Positions 1 to 11,059 are shown, numbered from the stretch's first letter. The stretch: DNA of 64,000 nt from Colwellia sp. 20A7 (GCF_009832865.1 NZ_CP047130.1:1798001-1862000), one strand, 5' to 3'. Notes: a model not told the origin generated them from the letters alone. Program-made: numbers and translations.

Positions 1-927
1 AAACCAGAAGCACGTGGCGCTCAATTATTTGTTAGCCGTACTAAACCAGAAATGCTAATTGAGCTTTTCCGTGTTGAAGTACCAGAGATTGGCGAAGAAA
101 TGCTTGAGATTAAAGGCGCAGCTCGCGATCCTGGTTCACGCGCTAAAATTGCTGTAAAAAGTAATGACAAGCGTATTGACCCTGTTGGTGCTTGTGTTGG
201 TATGCGTGGTTCACGTGTACAAGCGGTGTCAGGTGAGCTAGGCGGAGAGCGTGTTGATATCGTCTTGTACGATGACAACGTTGCTCAATATGTTATTAAC
301 GCTATGTCACCAGCTGAAGTTGCTTCAATTATTGTTGATGAAGACAAAGGTACAATGGATATTGCTGTTGAAGAAAGCAATCTAGCCATGGCTATTGGTC
401 GTAGTGGTCAAAACATTCGTTTAGCAAGCCAATTAACTGGCTGGGAACTAAATGTAATGACTGTTGCTGACATGAAAGAGAAGCATCAAGCAGAAAACGA
501 TAAAGTACTCAATTTATTTATTGAAAAATTAGATCTAGATGAAGATTTTGCCACATTATTGTCTGATGAAGGTTTTACTTCTCTAGAAGAAATAGCCTAT
601 GTACCTGTAGCAGAAATGTTAGAGATAGATGGCTTAACAGAAGAAATTATTGAAGAGCTTCGTGAGCGTGCTAAAGAAGCCCTAACAACTCAAGCCCTAG
701 CAAGTGAAGAAACGTTAGAAGGCGCAGAGCCAGCAGCTGATTTACTAGCGTTGGACGGCTTAGAACGTCATTTAGCTTTTGTATTAGCAAGTAGAGGTAT
801 TTGTACACTCGAAGACTTGGCTGAACAAGGTATTGATGAAATTAGCGATATAGAAGAATTAACTGAAACCAAAGCGGGTGAGCTAATAATGGCTGCACGT
901 AACATTTGTTGGTTTAACGAAGAATAA
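1..927 (+). CDS. nusA: Transcription termination/antitermination factor NusA, 3' part
   Basis: The frame is open from base 1, so the gene starts upstream of the window; about 308 C-terminal residues are present. NusA binds RNA polymerase and nascent RNA and controls pausing, Rho-independent termination and antitermination. Visible parts are the end of the KH1 region, KH2 (a segment reading [16 protein letters not shown]), and two C-terminal acidic repeats, each ending in a DLAEQGI or EIAYVP-type helix-hairpin pattern. It ends [11 protein letters not shown], as in enterobacterial NusA. infB follows 23 bases after the stop, the usual nusA-infB operon order. Identification is secure. Confidence 0.97.
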   Translation, partial: KPEARGAQLFVSRTKPEMLIELFRVEVPEIGEEMLEIKGAARDPGSRAKIAVKSNDKRIDPVGACVGMRGSRVQAVSGELGGERVDIVLYDDNVAQYVINAMSPAEVASIIVDEDKGTMDIAVEESNLAMAIGRSGQNIRLASQLTGWELNVMTVADMKEKHQAENDKVLNLFIEKLDLDEDFATLLSDEGFTSLEEIAYVPVAEMLEIDGLTEEIIEELRERAKEALTTQALASEETLEGAEPAADLLALDGLERHLAFVLASRGICTLEDLAEQGIDEISDIEELTETKAGELIMAARNICWFNEE

Positions 928-950
928 ATAACACCGGGAGAATAGTGTAA

Positions 951-3629
951 ATGGCAGATATAACTGTAGCAGAACTTGCCAAAGAAATTGGTACACCGGT
1001 GGAGCGTCTAGTAAGCCAGTTGGCTGATTCTGGCGTATCGAAATCGGAAACTGATGTGATTTCGCAAGATGAAAAAGAGTCATTATTAGGTTACTTAAAA
1101 AAGCAACATGGTGATGAGTCAGAAGCAAAACCGAATAAATTAACGCTAAACCGTAAAACTAAGTCTACATTGACTATGGGACACGGAAGCAAAGCTAAAT
1201 CAGTTAATGTAGAAGTACGTAAAAAGCGTACCTATGTTAAACGTAGCGAAATAGAAGAGCAGGAAATAGCAGAAGCTGCAGCAAAAGAAGAAGCTGAAGT
1301 AGCAGCAAAAGCGGAAGCTGATGCTCAAGCAAAAGCTGAATTAGCAGCGAAAGAAGCTGAAAATGCTCGTGCTGTAGCGTTAGCAAAAGCTGAAGCTGAA
1401 GTTGAGCGTAAAGCAGCAGCGAAAGTTGAAGCAGCTGAGAAAGCTAAACAAGTAGCAGCTGAAAAGGCTAAAAACCCTGAAAAAGCTCCTGTTGCTAAAG
1501 TTGAAGAAACAGAAGAAGCTAAACAGCTTCGTTTGATTCAAGAAAAAGAAGCTGCAGCTAAAATTGAAGCTGAAGCGAAAGAAGCTGCTGAAGCTGCTAG
1601 AAAATTAGCAGAAGAAAATGAAGCACGCTGGAAAGAGCAAGAAGAAGAACGTAAAGCCAAAGAAAAAGAGGTTGTTCACGTAACTTCTTCTGTTTACGCT
1701 CAAGAAGCTGAAGATAAAGTTGATGCTGCTGACGAAGGCGCTGGTCGTCGTCGTAAGAAGAAAAAAGCTGCTCCTGATAGAAACGCTCGTGGCGCTCGTA
1801 CAGGTAAAGGCCGTAAAGCAACATTATCTGCACCACAAAGTTTGAAGCATGGTTTTACTAAACCAGTTGAAACTAAAGTGCAAGATATACGCATTGGTGA
1901 AACTATTTCAGTTGCTGAATTAGCTAACAAAATGGCGAAGAAAGGTGCTGAAGTTGTTAAAGCCATGTTTAAAATGGGGGCAATGGCGACAATAAACCAA
2001 GTAATTGACCAAGAAACAGCGGCGTTAGTTGCTGAAGAAATGGGCTTTGATGTTGTTCTTGTTAAAGAGAATGCTTTAGAAGAAGCAGTATTAGCCGATC
2101 GCGCTCATACTGGTGTTGAAATCACTCGTGCGCCAGTAGTAACTATCATGGGTCATGTTGATCATGGTAAAACATCACTACTTGATCACATTCGTGAAGC
2201 GAAAGTAGCTGACGGCGAAGCGGGCGGTATTACTCAGCATATTGGTGCTTATCACGTAGAAACGGGTCATGGTATGATCACTTTCTTAGATACTCCTGGT
2301 CATGCTGCCTTTACTGCAATGCGTTCTCGTGGTGCTAAAGCGACTGATATCGTTATTATTGTTGTTGCCGCAGATGATGGTGTTATGCCGCAAACAATTG
2401 AAGCAATTCAGCATGCTAAAGCATCTGAAGCGCCAATTATTATTGCCGTTAACAAAATGGATAAAGAAGGTGCTGATCCTGATCGTGTTAAAAGTGAATT
2501 ATCACAACATGATGTACTTTCTGAAGAGTGGGGCGGAGACGTTCAATTCTGTCATGTATCTGCTAAAACAGGTTTAGGTATTGATGAACTTCTTGATGCT
2601 ATATTATTACAATCAGAAGTATTAGAACTTACTGCTGTTGTTGATAAAATGGCTAATGGTGTTGTAGTTGAATCTAAACTTGATAAAGGTCGTGGTCCAG
2701 TAGCTACCGTATTAGTTCAAGAAGGTACGTTGAAGCAAGGTGATATCGTCCTTTGTGGTTTAGAGTACGGACGTGTTCGTGCTATGCGTGATGAAAATGG
2801 TAAACCTATTGAATCAGCAGGCCCTTCAATACCAGTAGAAATACTTGGTTTAAGTGGCGTTCCACAATCAGGTGATGAAGCGACGGTTGTTAAAGATGAG
2901 AAAAAAGCAAGAGAAGTAGCTTTATATCGTCAAGGTAAATTCCGTGATGTTAAATTAGCTCGTCAGCAAAAAGCTAAACTTGAAAATATGTTTGCAAGTA
3001 TGGCTGAAGGCGAAATATCTGAAGTTAATGTTGTAATCAAATCTGATGTTCAAGGTTCACTTGAAGCAATCAGTGAATCATTAATTAAGTTATCAACTGA
3101 TGAAGTAAAAGTTAAAATCATTGGTTCAGGTGTTGGTGCTATTACTGAAACAGATGCAACGTTAGCTGCTGCTTCAAATGCAATTGTTGTTGGTTTCAAC
3201 GTTCGTGCGGATGCTTCTGCTCGTAAAGTAATCGAATCAGAAAATATTGATTTACGTTACTACAGTGTTATTTACTCATTGATTGATGAAGTTAAGCAAG
3301 CCATGAGTGGTATGCTTGCTCCTGAGTTTAGACAAGAAATCATTGGTCTTGCTCAAGTACGTGATGTATTTAAGTCTCCTAAAATTGGTGCTATCGCTGG
3401 TTGTATGGTTACTGAAGGTACAATTAAACGTAGTGCGCCAATTCGTGTATTACGTGAAAACGTCGTTATTTACGAAGGTGAACTTGAATCATTACGTCGC
3501 TTTAAAGACGATGTTCAAGAAGTTCGTAACGGTACTGAATGTGGTATCGGTGTTAAGAACTACAACGATGTACGCGTAGGCGATCAAATAGAAGTATTTG
3601 AAACTGTAGAAGTTAAGAGAACATTATAA
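951..3629 (+). CDS. infB: Translation initiation factor IF-2
   Basis: IF-2 is the GTPase that places fMet-tRNA on the 30S subunit and promotes 50S joining. The 892-residue length is normal for gammaproteobacteria. The N-terminal IF2-N domain (about 1-50) is followed by a long Ala/Lys/Glu-rich charged linker (about 90-290). The G domain carries G1 GHVDHGKT at residue 401, then DTPGH, NKMD and SAK. Domains II-IV follow to the end. A GGGAG ribosome site precedes the ATG. It lies in the nusA operon, and a hairpin terminator follows at 3761. Confidence 0.98.
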   Translation: MADITVAELAKEIGTPVERLVSQLADSGVSKSETDVISQDEKESLLGYLKKQHGDESEAKPNKLTLNRKTKSTLTMGHGSKAKSVNVEVRKKRTYVKRSEIEEQEIAEAAAKEEAEVAAKAEADAQAKAELAAKEAENARAVALAKAEAEVERKAAAKVEAAEKAKQVAAEKAKNPEKAPVAKVEETEEAKQLRLIQEKEAAAKIEAEAKEAAEAARKLAEENEARWKEQEEERKAKEKEVVHVTSSVYAQEAEDKVDAADEGAGRRRKKKKAAPDRNARGARTGKGRKATLSAPQSLKHGFTKPVETKVQDIRIGETISVAELANKMAKKGAEVVKAMFKMGAMATINQVIDQETAALVAEEMGFDVVLVKENALEEAVLADRAHTGVEITRAPVVTIMGHVDHGKTSLLDHIREAKVADGEAGGITQHIGAYHVETGHGMITFLDTPGHAAFTAMRSRGAKATDIVIIVVAADDGVMPQTIEAIQHAKASEAPIIIAVNKMDKEGADPDRVKSELSQHDVLSEEWGGDVQFCHVSAKTGLGIDELLDAILLQSEVLELTAVVDKMANGVVVESKLDKGRGPVATVLVQEGTLKQGDIVLCGLEYGRVRAMRDENGKPIESAGPSIPVEILGLSGVPQSGDEATVVKDEKKAREVALYRQGKFRDVKLARQQKAKLENMFASMAEGEISEVNVVIKSDVQGSLEAISESLIKLSTDEVKVKIIGSGVGAITETDATLAAASNAIVVGFNVRADASARKVIESENIDLRYYSVIYSLIDEVKQAMSGMLAPEFRQEIIGLAQVRDVFKSPKIGAIAGCMVTEGTIKRSAPIRVLRENVVIYEGELESLRRFKDDVQEVRNGTECGIGVKNYNDVRVGDQIEVFETVEVKRTL

Positions 3630-3760
3630 TTATATCTCTTTACTTGTAGGCGCAACTAATATGGCGGAAGTACTTATTGAGTAATCTCAGTATAGTGCTT
3701 CTTCTTTATATTTGAATCTACTTGTTTTGAGCTAATAGTTAAATGCTTCACAACAATAAT

Positions 3761-3790
3761 AAAAAGGGGCTGATGTCCCTTTTTTGTTTT
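3761..3790 (+). terminator. Rho-independent terminator after infB
   Basis: AAAAAGGG pairs with CCCTTTTTT around a short loop and runs into a T-rich tail, 19 bases before the rbfA start. Being inside the nusA-rbfA operon, it may attenuate rather than fully stop transcription. Confidence 0.7.
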
Positions 3791-3808
3791 AGTTAAAAGA
3801 GAAATGTT

Positions 3809-4231
3809 ATGGCTAGAGAATATGCCCGTACTGACCGTGTTGGTCAGCAAATCCAAAAAGAAATTGCAGTTATTTTAATGCGTGAAATTAAAGATCCACG
3901 TTTGAGTATGACTACAGTATCAGCGGTCGAAGTCACACGCGATTTAGCGTATGCAAAAGTATTTGTTACTTTTTTTAATGATAATGCAGAAGATATTAAA
4001 GCATCACTTGAAGTGTTGGCTGAAGCTGAAGGCTATATTCGTTCATTATTAGGTAAACGTTTACGTGCGCGTATTATGCCACATTTACGCTTTGTTTATG
4101 ATAGCTCAATGAGCGAAGGTGTTCGTATGAGTGCTTTGGTTGATCAAGCTGTTGCTAGCGATAGCCATGATAATGTAGCTGATGATAGCCAGGTTGATGA
4201 AAACCTAGACGATAGTGAAAAGAGTGACTAA
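3809..4231 (+). CDS. rbfA: 30S ribosome-binding factor A
   Basis: RbfA binds free 30S subunits and helps mature the 5' end of 16S rRNA; it is also important for growth in the cold. The protein is 140 residues with the single KH-like RbfA domain (about 5-110, including IKDPRLSM and [16 protein letters not shown]). A variable acidic tail rich in Asp, Ser and Glu follows. AAGAGAAATGTT gives a reasonable ribosome site before ATG. The stop is 3 bases before truB, so the two are translationally close. Confidence 0.96.
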   Translation: MAREYARTDRVGQQIQKEIAVILMREIKDPRLSMTTVSAVEVTRDLAYAKVFVTFFNDNAEDIKASLEVLAEAEGYIRSLLGKRLRARIMPHLRFVYDSSMSEGVRMSALVDQAVASDSHDNVADDSQVDENLDDSEKSD

Positions 4232-4234
4232 AGC

Positions 4235-5182
4235 ATGGCAAAGCGTAGAAAAGGACGTCCTATTAATGGCGTTTTACTATTAGATAAACCTTATGAAATG
4301 TCGTCTAATCATGCTTTACAGGCGGTTAAACGAATTTACTTTGCTCAAAAAGCTGGTCACACCGGAGCATTAGATCCTCTTGCAACGGGTATGTTACCAA
4401 TATGTTTAGGTGAAGGAACTAAGTTTTCTCAATTTTTATTAGATACTGATAAAACTTATCAAGTAACGGCTAAGTTAGGCATTCGTACTACAACTAGTGA
4501 TGCTGGCGGTGAAATTGTTAGCGAAAAAGCTGTTAATGTTTCTGCTGAACAACTCAATGAAGCGTTAGATACTTTTCGTGGTACAACTAAGCAAGTGCCT
4601 TCAATGTATTCTGCACTTAAACATCAAGGCCAACCTTTGTATAAATATGCAAGAGAAGGTATTGAAGTTCCAAGAGAAGCACGTGATATTACCGTTTTTA
4701 ACCTTGAGTTATTACGTTTTGAACATGATGAAGTTGAATTAAATATTCATGTATCAAAAGGAACTTATATTAGAACGATTGTTGATGATTTAGGGGAGTT
4801 ATTAGGTTGTGGAGCACATGTTGCACACCTTAGACGTTCCGCTGTAGGTAATTACCCAATAGAGAACATGGTTACGTTACCTGAACTTGAAGCATTACTT
4901 GAACAAGCTATAGCTGATGAAATAACACCTTCAGAGGTGCTTGACCCATTGTTATTACCAATGAACAGTGCTGTAGATGGTATGCATTGTGTTTATGTAG
5001 ATGATATGTCGGCAAATTTTTTACGCCACGGCAATCCAGTTCAAGCTTTTAATGCGCCAAGTGATGGCACGGTGCAAGTTTATATTGGTGATGATGAAAA
5101 TGATGCTGATGCAGAATTTATTGGTGTAGGCTTTATTGATGATGATGGTTTGTTAGCGCCAAAACGTATAGTTGTTATTTAA
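4235..5182 (+). CDS. truB: tRNA pseudouridine-55 synthase TruB
   Basis: TruB isomerises U55 in the T-loop of tRNAs. The 315-residue protein has the N-terminal KPYEMSSN motif and the catalytic block [15 protein letters not shown] with the Asp near residue 47. A conserved KGTYIRTI motif follows, then a C-terminal PUA-type domain. It is the last gene of the nusA-infB-rbfA-truB unit and sits 3 bases behind rbfA. Its length is typical of the family. Confidence 0.97.
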   Translation: MAKRRKGRPINGVLLLDKPYEMSSNHALQAVKRIYFAQKAGHTGALDPLATGMLPICLGEGTKFSQFLLDTDKTYQVTAKLGIRTTTSDAGGEIVSEKAVNVSAEQLNEALDTFRGTTKQVPSMYSALKHQGQPLYKYAREGIEVPREARDITVFNLELLRFEHDEVELNIHVSKGTYIRTIVDDLGELLGCGAHVAHLRRSAVGNYPIENMVTLPELEALLEQAIADEITPSEVLDPLLLPMNSAVDGMHCVYVDDMSANFLRHGNPVQAFNAPSDGTVQVYIGDDENDADAEFIGVGFIDDDGLLAPKRIVVI

Positions 5183-5269
5183 CAAATATTTATTCTAGCC
5201 AAAACAATGCTAATTATAATGAATACCGCTATTTCTTTAGAGTAATCACTAATTAGCACACTTTACTTC

Positions 5270-5297
5270 TTGCAATTTATTGATTGACTGCTAGAAT
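5270..5297 (+). promoter_or_regulatory. Likely sigma-70 promoter for rpsO
   Basis: TTGCAA and TAGAAT are separated by 16 bases and followed by a GC-rich ACGCGC discriminator. This layout is common at strong, growth-rate-controlled promoters of ribosomal genes. It lies about 110 bases before the rpsO start, leaving a long leader in which S15 could regulate its own translation. Assigned from sequence only. Confidence 0.5.
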
Positions 5298-5410
5298 ACG
5301 CGCTCTTTTGTTACCTCGGCTGAATTAGTGTTTGGCTTAGGTAGTATTTTGACTCTTTATCTATAGGGTTTTCTTATAGGTAATAACGAGTTCAACACTA
5401 AGGATTTATT

Positions 5411-5680
5411 ATGTCTTTAAATGCTACACAAAAAGCAGCTATCGTTGCTGAATATGCTCAACAAGAAGGTGATACAGGTTCACCAGAAGTACAAGTTGCT
5501 TTGTTAACTACACAAATCAACCATTTACAAGGTCACTTCAAAGAGCACATCCATGATCACCATTCACGTCGTGGTTTATTACGTATGGTTGCACAACGTC
5601 GTAAATTACTTGATTACTTAAAAGGCAAAAACGTTGATCGTTACACTGCTTTAATTGGTAAATTAGGTCTACGTCGTTAA
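5411..5680 (+). CDS. rpsO: 30S ribosomal protein S15
   Basis: S15 is a primary 16S rRNA-binding protein that also forms an intersubunit bridge. The 89-residue length and the segments [13 protein letters not shown] and [21 protein letters not shown] are diagnostic. AAGGATTTATT precedes the ATG. A strong terminator follows directly, and pnp is the next gene, as in other gammaproteobacteria, although a mobile repeat now separates the two. Confidence 0.98.
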   Translation: MSLNATQKAAIVAEYAQQEGDTGSPEVQVALLTTQINHLQGHFKEHIHDHHSRRGLLRMVAQRRKLLDYLKGKNVDRYTALIGKLGLRR

Positions 5681-5705
5681 TAGTTAGTTTTATACTGATT
5701 ATTTC

Positions 5706-5732
5706 AAAAGGAGCTTATTAGCTCCTTTTTTG
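5706..5732 (+). terminator. Rho-independent terminator after rpsO
   Basis: AAAAGGAGC pairs perfectly with GCTCCTTTT around a TTATTA loop and ends in a T run. Confidence 0.85.
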
Positions 5733-5798
5733 TGTCTGAAATTTGAATAAATACGATCTATATCCTAGCTTAAGACTGATATTTCCCATATTGAACTG

Positions 5799-5960
5799 AT
5801 ACCAATCCCACTAACTATGTGATCATTCCTACTTGCTAAAATCACCAACTACATCGTTATTTATTTAATAATTAGAACAACTAGTTATTGAAATAAATGC
5901 CTTGTAAGTGAACAATTTTTCTACGTATAAAATTGTTCACTTAATTAATGAAACGGGTAT
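5799..5960. repeat. MITE-like element, copy A
   Basis: This 162-bp non-coding unit starts ATACCAATCCC and ends GGGTAT, so its tips are short inverted repeats. An almost identical copy of the same length lies in opposite orientation at 14522-14683. Near one end, AAGTGAACAATTTT pairs perfectly with AAAATTGTTCACTT, giving a 14-bp stem. It is inserted between the rpsO terminator and the pnp leader. The ATACCAAT tip matches the ends of the IS630-type element at 14772, suggesting cross-mobilisation by such a transposase. Confidence 0.85.
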
Positions 5961-6313
5961 GATTTTTATTAAGTCTGTAATTTAAGAGTAAACACTCAAT
6001 AAACTTCATTGCTTTTCACTAAGAAAATATCTTTTTCAGAATCAAATAAGATTAACCGGCTATTCTTACTAGCAAATAGTGCTCAGGTCAGTATAATATG
6101 CCTGCTTGATTTATTCGCTGTTTTGGTTAGATGTAAGTTTAACTAGTGACTATCAAGATAATAATCAATCAAACTGTATAATTTTTTGTTCAACTTGACT
6201 GCAATTTAGCGCCTAAGTGAATAAATAATTGTACAGATTGATTAAGATAATCAATACGTTATGTTAGTTTATTTTATAATACATAATGTTAAAAAATTAA
6301 GGAAACATAGTAA
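5961..6313 (+). promoter_or_regulatory. Long pnp leader with hairpin
   Basis: This 353-base gap before pnp holds no convincing gene. It contains a TATAAT at 6092-6097 without a clear -35 partner. A perfect 8-bp palindrome, ATTGATTA-AGA-TAATCAAT, lies at 6237-6255, about 60 bases before the start codon. In E. coli the pnp leader forms a stem-loop cut by RNase III and used for autoregulation by PNPase; whether this hairpin serves that role is inference. Confidence 0.4.
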
Positions 6314-8428
6314 ATGTTTAATCCAGTAACTAAAAAATTCCAATTCGGTAAACATACCGTAACGCTAGAAACAGGTAATATCGCTCGTCAAGCATCTGCT
6401 GCTGTTATGGCAAGCATGGACGATACTTGTGTTCTTGTGTCTGTTGTTGCAAAAAAAGAAGCTAAACCAGGGCAAGACTTTTTCCCTCTAACAGTTAATT
6501 ACCAAGAGCGTACTTATGCTGCAGGTAAAATCCCTGGTAGTTTCTTTAAACGTGAAGGCCGTCCTTCAGAAGAAGAAACATTAATCGCACGTTTAATTGA
6601 CCGTCCTATTCGTCCATTATTCCCAGAAGGTTTCACTAACGAAGTACAAGTAATCATCACTGTTGTTTCAGTTAACCCTGAAATTGCCCCTGATATTATT
6701 TCATTAATTGGTACTTCTGCTGCTTTAGCGATAGCAGGCGTTCCATTTAGTGGCCCTGTTGGCGCAGCACGTGTTGGTTATACTGATGGTCAATACATTC
6801 TTAACCCATTACAGTCTGAATTACCTACAAGTCAATTAGACTTAGTTGTTTCAGGTACTGACTCTGCAGTATTAATGGTTGAATCTGAAGCTGACGTATT
6901 GTCAGAAGAAGTAATGCTTGGTGCTGTTGTTTTTGGTCATGAGCAAATGCAAGTAGCGGTTTCTGCTATTAAAGAATTTAAAGCAGAAGTTAACACTCCT
7001 TCATGGAATTGGGTTGCTCCAGTTAAAAATGCTGACTTAGTTGCTAAAATTGCTGAGTTAAGTGCTGCACAAGTAGATGAAGCATACCAAATAACAGAAA
7101 AAGCAGTTCGTTATGAAAAAATTGCAGAAATTCGCAATAGTGTTGTTGAGCAATTATTAGCGCAAGACGCTGAACTTGACGTTCAAGAAGCTAAAGATTT
7201 ATTTCATGATTTAGAAAAAACAGTAGTACGTGGCCGTATTACAGATGGCAACCCTCGTATTGATGGTCGTGATCCTGAGTCTATTCGTGCTTTAGATGTA
7301 ATGACTGGCGTATTACCACGTACTCATGGCTCTGCTGTATTTACACGTGGCGAAACTCAAGCCTTAGTTACTGCTACTTTAGGTACGCAACGTGATGCAC
7401 AACGTATTGATAGTATTTTAGGTGAGAAAACTGATGCATTTATGCTTCATTACAACTTCCCTCCATACTGTGTTGGTGAAACTGGTTTTGTTGGTTCACC
7501 TAAGCGTCGTGAAATTGGTCATGGTCGTTTAGCAAAACGTGGCATGTTAGCTGTAATGCCAACGATTGAAGAATTCCCGTATGCTGTACGTGTTGTTTCT
7601 GAAATTACTGAATCTAACGGTTCATCTTCAATGGCTTCTGTTTGTGGTACTTCACTTGCTCTTATGGATGCTGGTGTTCCAATTAAAGCTTCTGTTGCTG
7701 GTATTGCAATGGGTCTAGTTAAAGAAGGCGAAAAATTCGTTGTTCTTTCTGATATTTTAGGTGATGAAGATCACTTAGGTGATATGGACTTTAAGGTTGC
7801 TGGTACTACTGGCGGTATTACTGCTTTACAAATGGATATCAAAATTGAAGGTATCACGCAAGAAATTATGCAAATTGCATTAAATCAAGCGAAAGCAGCA
7901 CGTACTCATATTTTAGCTGTAATGGATGAAGCGATTGCAGGACACAGAAACGAGATTTCTGAGTTTGCACCACGTATTCATACTATTAAAGTTAGCCAAG
8001 ATAAGATTCGTGACATCATTGGTAAAGGTGGCGCAACTATTCGTCAACTTACTGAAGAAACAGGTACTACAATCGAAATTGATGACGACGGTACTGTTAA
8101 AATTGCCGCTACTTCTGGTGAGCAAGCAGAAGATGCAATCAACCGTATTAAAGCATTAACGGCTGAAATTGAAGTAGGTACACTATACACAGGTAAAGTT
8201 GTACGAATCGTTGATTTTGGTGCATTTGTTAATGTATTACCGGGCAAAGATGGTTTAGTACATATTTCACAAATTTCAGAAGAGCGCGTTAGCAACGTAA
8301 GCGATGTGTTATCTGAAGGTCAAGAAGTGAAAGTTAAAGTACTAGAAGTTGATCGTCAAGGCCGTGTACGTTTAAGTATTAAAGAAGCAATGGAAAAACC
8401 AGCAGAAGAAACACCTGCTGCTGAGTAA
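6314..8428 (+). CDS. pnp: Polyribonucleotide nucleotidyltransferase (PNPase)
   Basis: PNPase is a phosphorolytic 3'-5' exoribonuclease and a degradosome component. The 704-residue protein has two RNase PH-like domains, the second with [17 protein letters not shown] and [13 protein letters not shown] domain follows (about 555-615, with [14 protein letters not shown]), then an S1 domain (about 620-690, with [15 protein letters not shown]). AAGGAAACATAGTAA precedes the ATG. A strong terminator follows. Confidence 0.98.
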   Translation: MFNPVTKKFQFGKHTVTLETGNIARQASAAVMASMDDTCVLVSVVAKKEAKPGQDFFPLTVNYQERTYAAGKIPGSFFKREGRPSEEETLIARLIDRPIRPLFPEGFTNEVQVIITVVSVNPEIAPDIISLIGTSAALAIAGVPFSGPVGAARVGYTDGQYILNPLQSELPTSQLDLVVSGTDSAVLMVESEADVLSEEVMLGAVVFGHEQMQVAVSAIKEFKAEVNTPSWNWVAPVKNADLVAKIAELSAAQVDEAYQITEKAVRYEKIAEIRNSVVEQLLAQDAELDVQEAKDLFHDLEKTVVRGRITDGNPRIDGRDPESIRALDVMTGVLPRTHGSAVFTRGETQALVTATLGTQRDAQRIDSILGEKTDAFMLHYNFPPYCVGETGFVGSPKRREIGHGRLAKRGMLAVMPTIEEFPYAVRVVSEITESNGSSSMASVCGTSLALMDAGVPIKASVAGIAMGLVKEGEKFVVLSDILGDEDHLGDMDFKVAGTTGGITALQMDIKIEGITQEIMQIALNQAKAARTHILAVMDEAIAGHRNEISEFAPRIHTIKVSQDKIRDIIGKGGATIRQLTEETGTTIEIDDDGTVKIAATSGEQAEDAINRIKALTAEIEVGTLYTGKVVRIVDFGAFVNVLPGKDGLVHISQISEERVSNVSDVLSEGQEVKVKVLEVDRQGRVRLSIKEAMEKPAEETPAAE

Positions 8429-8474
8429 TTCTATTTATTTAGCATAGACTATTTCACTTACAATTTAGTCTATT

Positions 8475-8502
8475 AAAAAGGAGCCTTTTGGCTCCTTTTT
8501 TG
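8475..8502 (+). terminator. Rho-independent terminator after pnp
   Basis: AAAAAGGAGC pairs with GCTCCTTTTT around CTTTTG and ends in a T run. It is nearly the same hairpin as the one after rpsO. Confidence 0.85.
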
Positions 8503-8564
8503 TTACTAAATCAAGTACAATCATAATTACGCGATAATTAAATTTCTATTTCTAAGGCAAATTA

Positions 8565-9506
8565 GTGAATTTATCTTTTACCGAATTAAAATTCAAATCA
8601 TTCCTATTGGTTACTGTTATTTTGATGACATTACTCACGCAAGGATGTACATCATTAAATAAATCTTCAGATAGGTTGGGTTCATCAGCAATGAATCAAT
8701 TAGTCATTGCTGAGCCTTTAGCTATTAATTTTAAAAGTGAAATTGCCATTGCACGTTTATCAGAAGTGCTTAATCGTGTAAAAATCACTGATGAGCAAAA
8801 AGCACAGATTCATTATGACCGTGGTGTATTGTTTGATAGTGTTGGTTTACGCTCTTTAGCCCGCTTAGATTTTTCTCAGGCTTTACAACTAAAACCTAAC
8901 TTGATTGATGCTTATAACTTTTTAGGAATACATTTCACGCAATTAAAAGATTTTTCTCAAGCCTATGAACAGTTTGATTCTGTGTTAGAGCTTGCACCTG
9001 AACATGAGTATGCACATTTAAATCGTGGTATTGCGCTTTATTATGGTGGTCGACCTAAGCTCGCTGCACAAGACTTTACTGATTTTCACTTTCAACAAAA
9101 TGATGATCCCTACCGATTGTTATGGTTATATTTAGCTGAGCATGATGTAGATTCTATGTCAGCAAAAGAAATGTTAAGGGAGAGATCAACCTTAGTAGAT
9201 GATCGAACATGGGCTAAGCAAGTAATTCATCTATATTTAGGTGATATCAGCCAAGAACAGTTCGTGAGTGGCTTAACAAGAAATATTCAATCAAATAAAG
9301 CGTTAACTGATAGGTTATGTGAAGCTTATTTCTACCTAGGAAAATATAATCAAATTATGGGTTTTGATGGCGCTGCAGCTAACTTTTTTAAGTTATCATT
9401 AAGTACAAATGTTTATGAGTTTGTTGAACACAGATATGCCAAGCTTGAATTAGATTTGATGCGCTCTGCAAAAGCGACAGAACAAGAACAAGAAGATGAA
9501 TTTTAA
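8565..9506 (+). CDS. nlpI: Lipoprotein NlpI, TPR adaptor
   Basis: NlpI is an outer-membrane lipoprotein that uses TPR repeats to scaffold peptidoglycan hydrolases and the protease Prc. The start is GTG, supported by AAGG upstream. A signal peptide ends in a lipobox LLTQGC with the lipidated Cys at 28. TPR units lie at about 60-165, including GVLFDSVGLRSLARLDFSQAL and the following LGIHFTQL repeat. Position directly after pnp matches E. coli. At 313 residues it is slightly longer than E. coli NlpI. Confidence 0.93.
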   Translation: MNLSFTELKFKSFLLVTVILMTLLTQGCTSLNKSSDRLGSSAMNQLVIAEPLAINFKSEIAIARLSEVLNRVKITDEQKAQIHYDRGVLFDSVGLRSLARLDFSQALQLKPNLIDAYNFLGIHFTQLKDFSQAYEQFDSVLELAPEHEYAHLNRGIALYYGGRPKLAAQDFTDFHFQQNDDPYRLLWLYLAEHDVDSMSAKEMLRERSTLVDDRTWAKQVIHLYLGDISQEQFVSGLTRNIQSNKALTDRLCEAYFYLGKYNQIMGFDGAAANFFKLSLSTNVYEFVEHRYAKLELDLMRSAKATEQEQEDEF

Positions 9507-9547
9507 AATTAGTTGAATGTTAGTAATTAAATAGATTGACTTGATAA

Positions 9548-11059
9548 ATGATAATTAAAAAAATCATGATGGGTTTGTTAATAATGCTGTTATTTGGCTT
9601 ATCGACAAGCTCATTTTTTTTAAATGATTATTTAACAAAGGTAATTACTAAAAATGAGCATACAGCATCACAATTAAGTTTTGCTATTGAAGTTGATAAT
9701 TTTGCTGCACTGAACTTTGTTTGGAAAAATTCATTACTACATAGTGAACAATGGCTTAATTATGGAAAAGAGGTAGCTAAAACCCAAGGTGAAGCTGCTT
9801 ATCAGCTTGCCGTTTATTATCAAACCAAAACAGAGCCTAAACCTAAAAAAGCAATATTTTGGTACGAAAATGCAATTAGACTTCAGTATCCCAAAGCCGC
9901 AATAGCACTAGCGCAATATTATTTTCAACACGATAAGTTAACAACGGCAACACAAATAATTACCGCAATACCCATTGAAGCGCTCGCCGATTTAACGGTA
10001 AGTGCCATTGCATTGAAAATCAATATAGCGATTAACTTGGGCGAAGTCGCAACCGTTAATAAATTAATTTTTCAGTATTCAGATTTGTTGAAAAACTCTG
10101 AAGTAGGGCAGTTACTGTTGGCTGATATTCATCGATATCACGTTCTGTTTAACGTTGTAGCTCCTAGCGAAATCAATTTGTTGCCGCTTAGTTGTAATAA
10201 CAGTATCCAACTCTTTGCAACAAACTTAAAACATTTAAAGCACCTCGAACGAATCATTGGCGATTTTAAAAAGCAAACGCTAAGTAATAATGTGTGTTTT
10301 ACGCCAGTTAGGTACATACCAATAAATGAACTTGATTGTAATAATGATCCTCACAGGGCTATTACTTGTAATGAAATGCGCTGGGAGTTTCGCGCCAAAA
10401 CAATTAATACACGCTATGCAGGTGTTATGTTGCCAGAAGGTGGTGCTAACGTCCATTTGGGCATGTTGTATTTTGATGCACAAGATAGTGTTGATGTCTT
10501 CGCGCATGAAATAAGTCATTTATTGGGATTTGTTGACGAGTACGCTTTAACACCTGAACATAATATATGCCAACAAGTACAAAAAGAGGTGTTTTCACAA
10601 AATATTTCGGTATTAAGTAATCGTTATCAAGGCAATCGAAAAGCGGTTCGTGTTGACGTATTAAGGCAGTTGGCATGGGCGAAGTATATTAAAGATAGTA
10701 CACCTATTTTACAGGCAGTTTCAGAAAATACAGGCGAAAAGATTTGGCAGCTAGGAACCCCTGAAGAATTTGCTCATGAAGTAGGGGTGTTTTATGCTAA
10801 AAGCTGTGATAAATCACTGAACAGTTCTAAAAATAATTTTAGCGCATTTAAGGGCGTTTCTCAGCGAACAAAATTACAATATTTTGCATTGACCTTTCCA
10901 CAAGTTTATAAAAAATTACTACACGAAAATATAACGGAATTTAGAATGCCTAGTTTTCGTTATAATATTGCTCTGGCATATTTGCATCAAGCCGGGACAA
11001 ATAATGAGTTTACTGAACGAGCTCATTATTGGATGAAACAAGCTAAAGATTGGGAGTAA
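9548..11059 (+). CDS. Membrane-anchored TPR/Sel1-like protein with metzincin-type zinc motif
   Basis: I do not recognise a named family. The 503-residue protein starts with one hydrophobic segment (about 4-28), so it is probably exported or anchored. Residues about 80-200 resemble Sel1/TPR helices (AAYQLAVYYQTK, KKAIFWYENAIRLQYPKAAIALAQYY). The second half holds HEISHLLGFVDEY, with H320, E321, H324, G327 and D330. That fits HEXXHXXGXXD, the metzincin zinc site with Asp as third ligand, as in snapalysin or M64-type peptidases. A further helix repeat ends the protein. It follows nlpI by 41 bases. Protease activity is inferred, not shown. Confidence 0.75.
   Translation: MIIKKIMMGLLIMLLFGLSTSSFFLNDYLTKVITKNEHTASQLSFAIEVDNFAALNFVWKNSLLHSEQWLNYGKEVAKTQGEAAYQLAVYYQTKTEPKPKKAIFWYENAIRLQYPKAAIALAQYYFQHDKLTTATQIITAIPIEALADLTVSAIALKINIAINLGEVATVNKLIFQYSDLLKNSEVGQLLLADIHRYHVLFNVVAPSEINLLPLSCNNSIQLFATNLKHLKHLERIIGDFKKQTLSNNVCFTPVRYIPINELDCNNDPHRAITCNEMRWEFRAKTINTRYAGVMLPEGGANVHLGMLYFDAQDSVDVFAHEISHLLGFVDEYALTPEHNICQQVQKEVFSQNISVLSNRYQGNRKAVRVDVLRQLAWAKYIKDSTPILQAVSENTGEKIWQLGTPEEFAHEVGVFYAKSCDKSLNSSKNNFSAFKGVSQRTKLQYFALTFPQVYKKLLHENITEFRMPSFRYNIALAYLHQAGTNNEFTERAHYWMKQAKDWE

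Noticed and set aside
883..1128. Minus-strand 81-residue frame over the nusA-infB junction
   Set aside because: It overlaps two well-supported genes, has no ribosome site and no family features.
3674..3856. Minus-strand 60-residue frame between infB and rbfA
   Set aside because: Covers the terminator and overlaps rbfA; no ribosome site.
6238..6254. FNR-like TTGAT...ATCAA palindrome in the pnp leader
   Set aside because: The spacer is 7 bases instead of the 4 that FNR needs, so it is better described as a hairpin.
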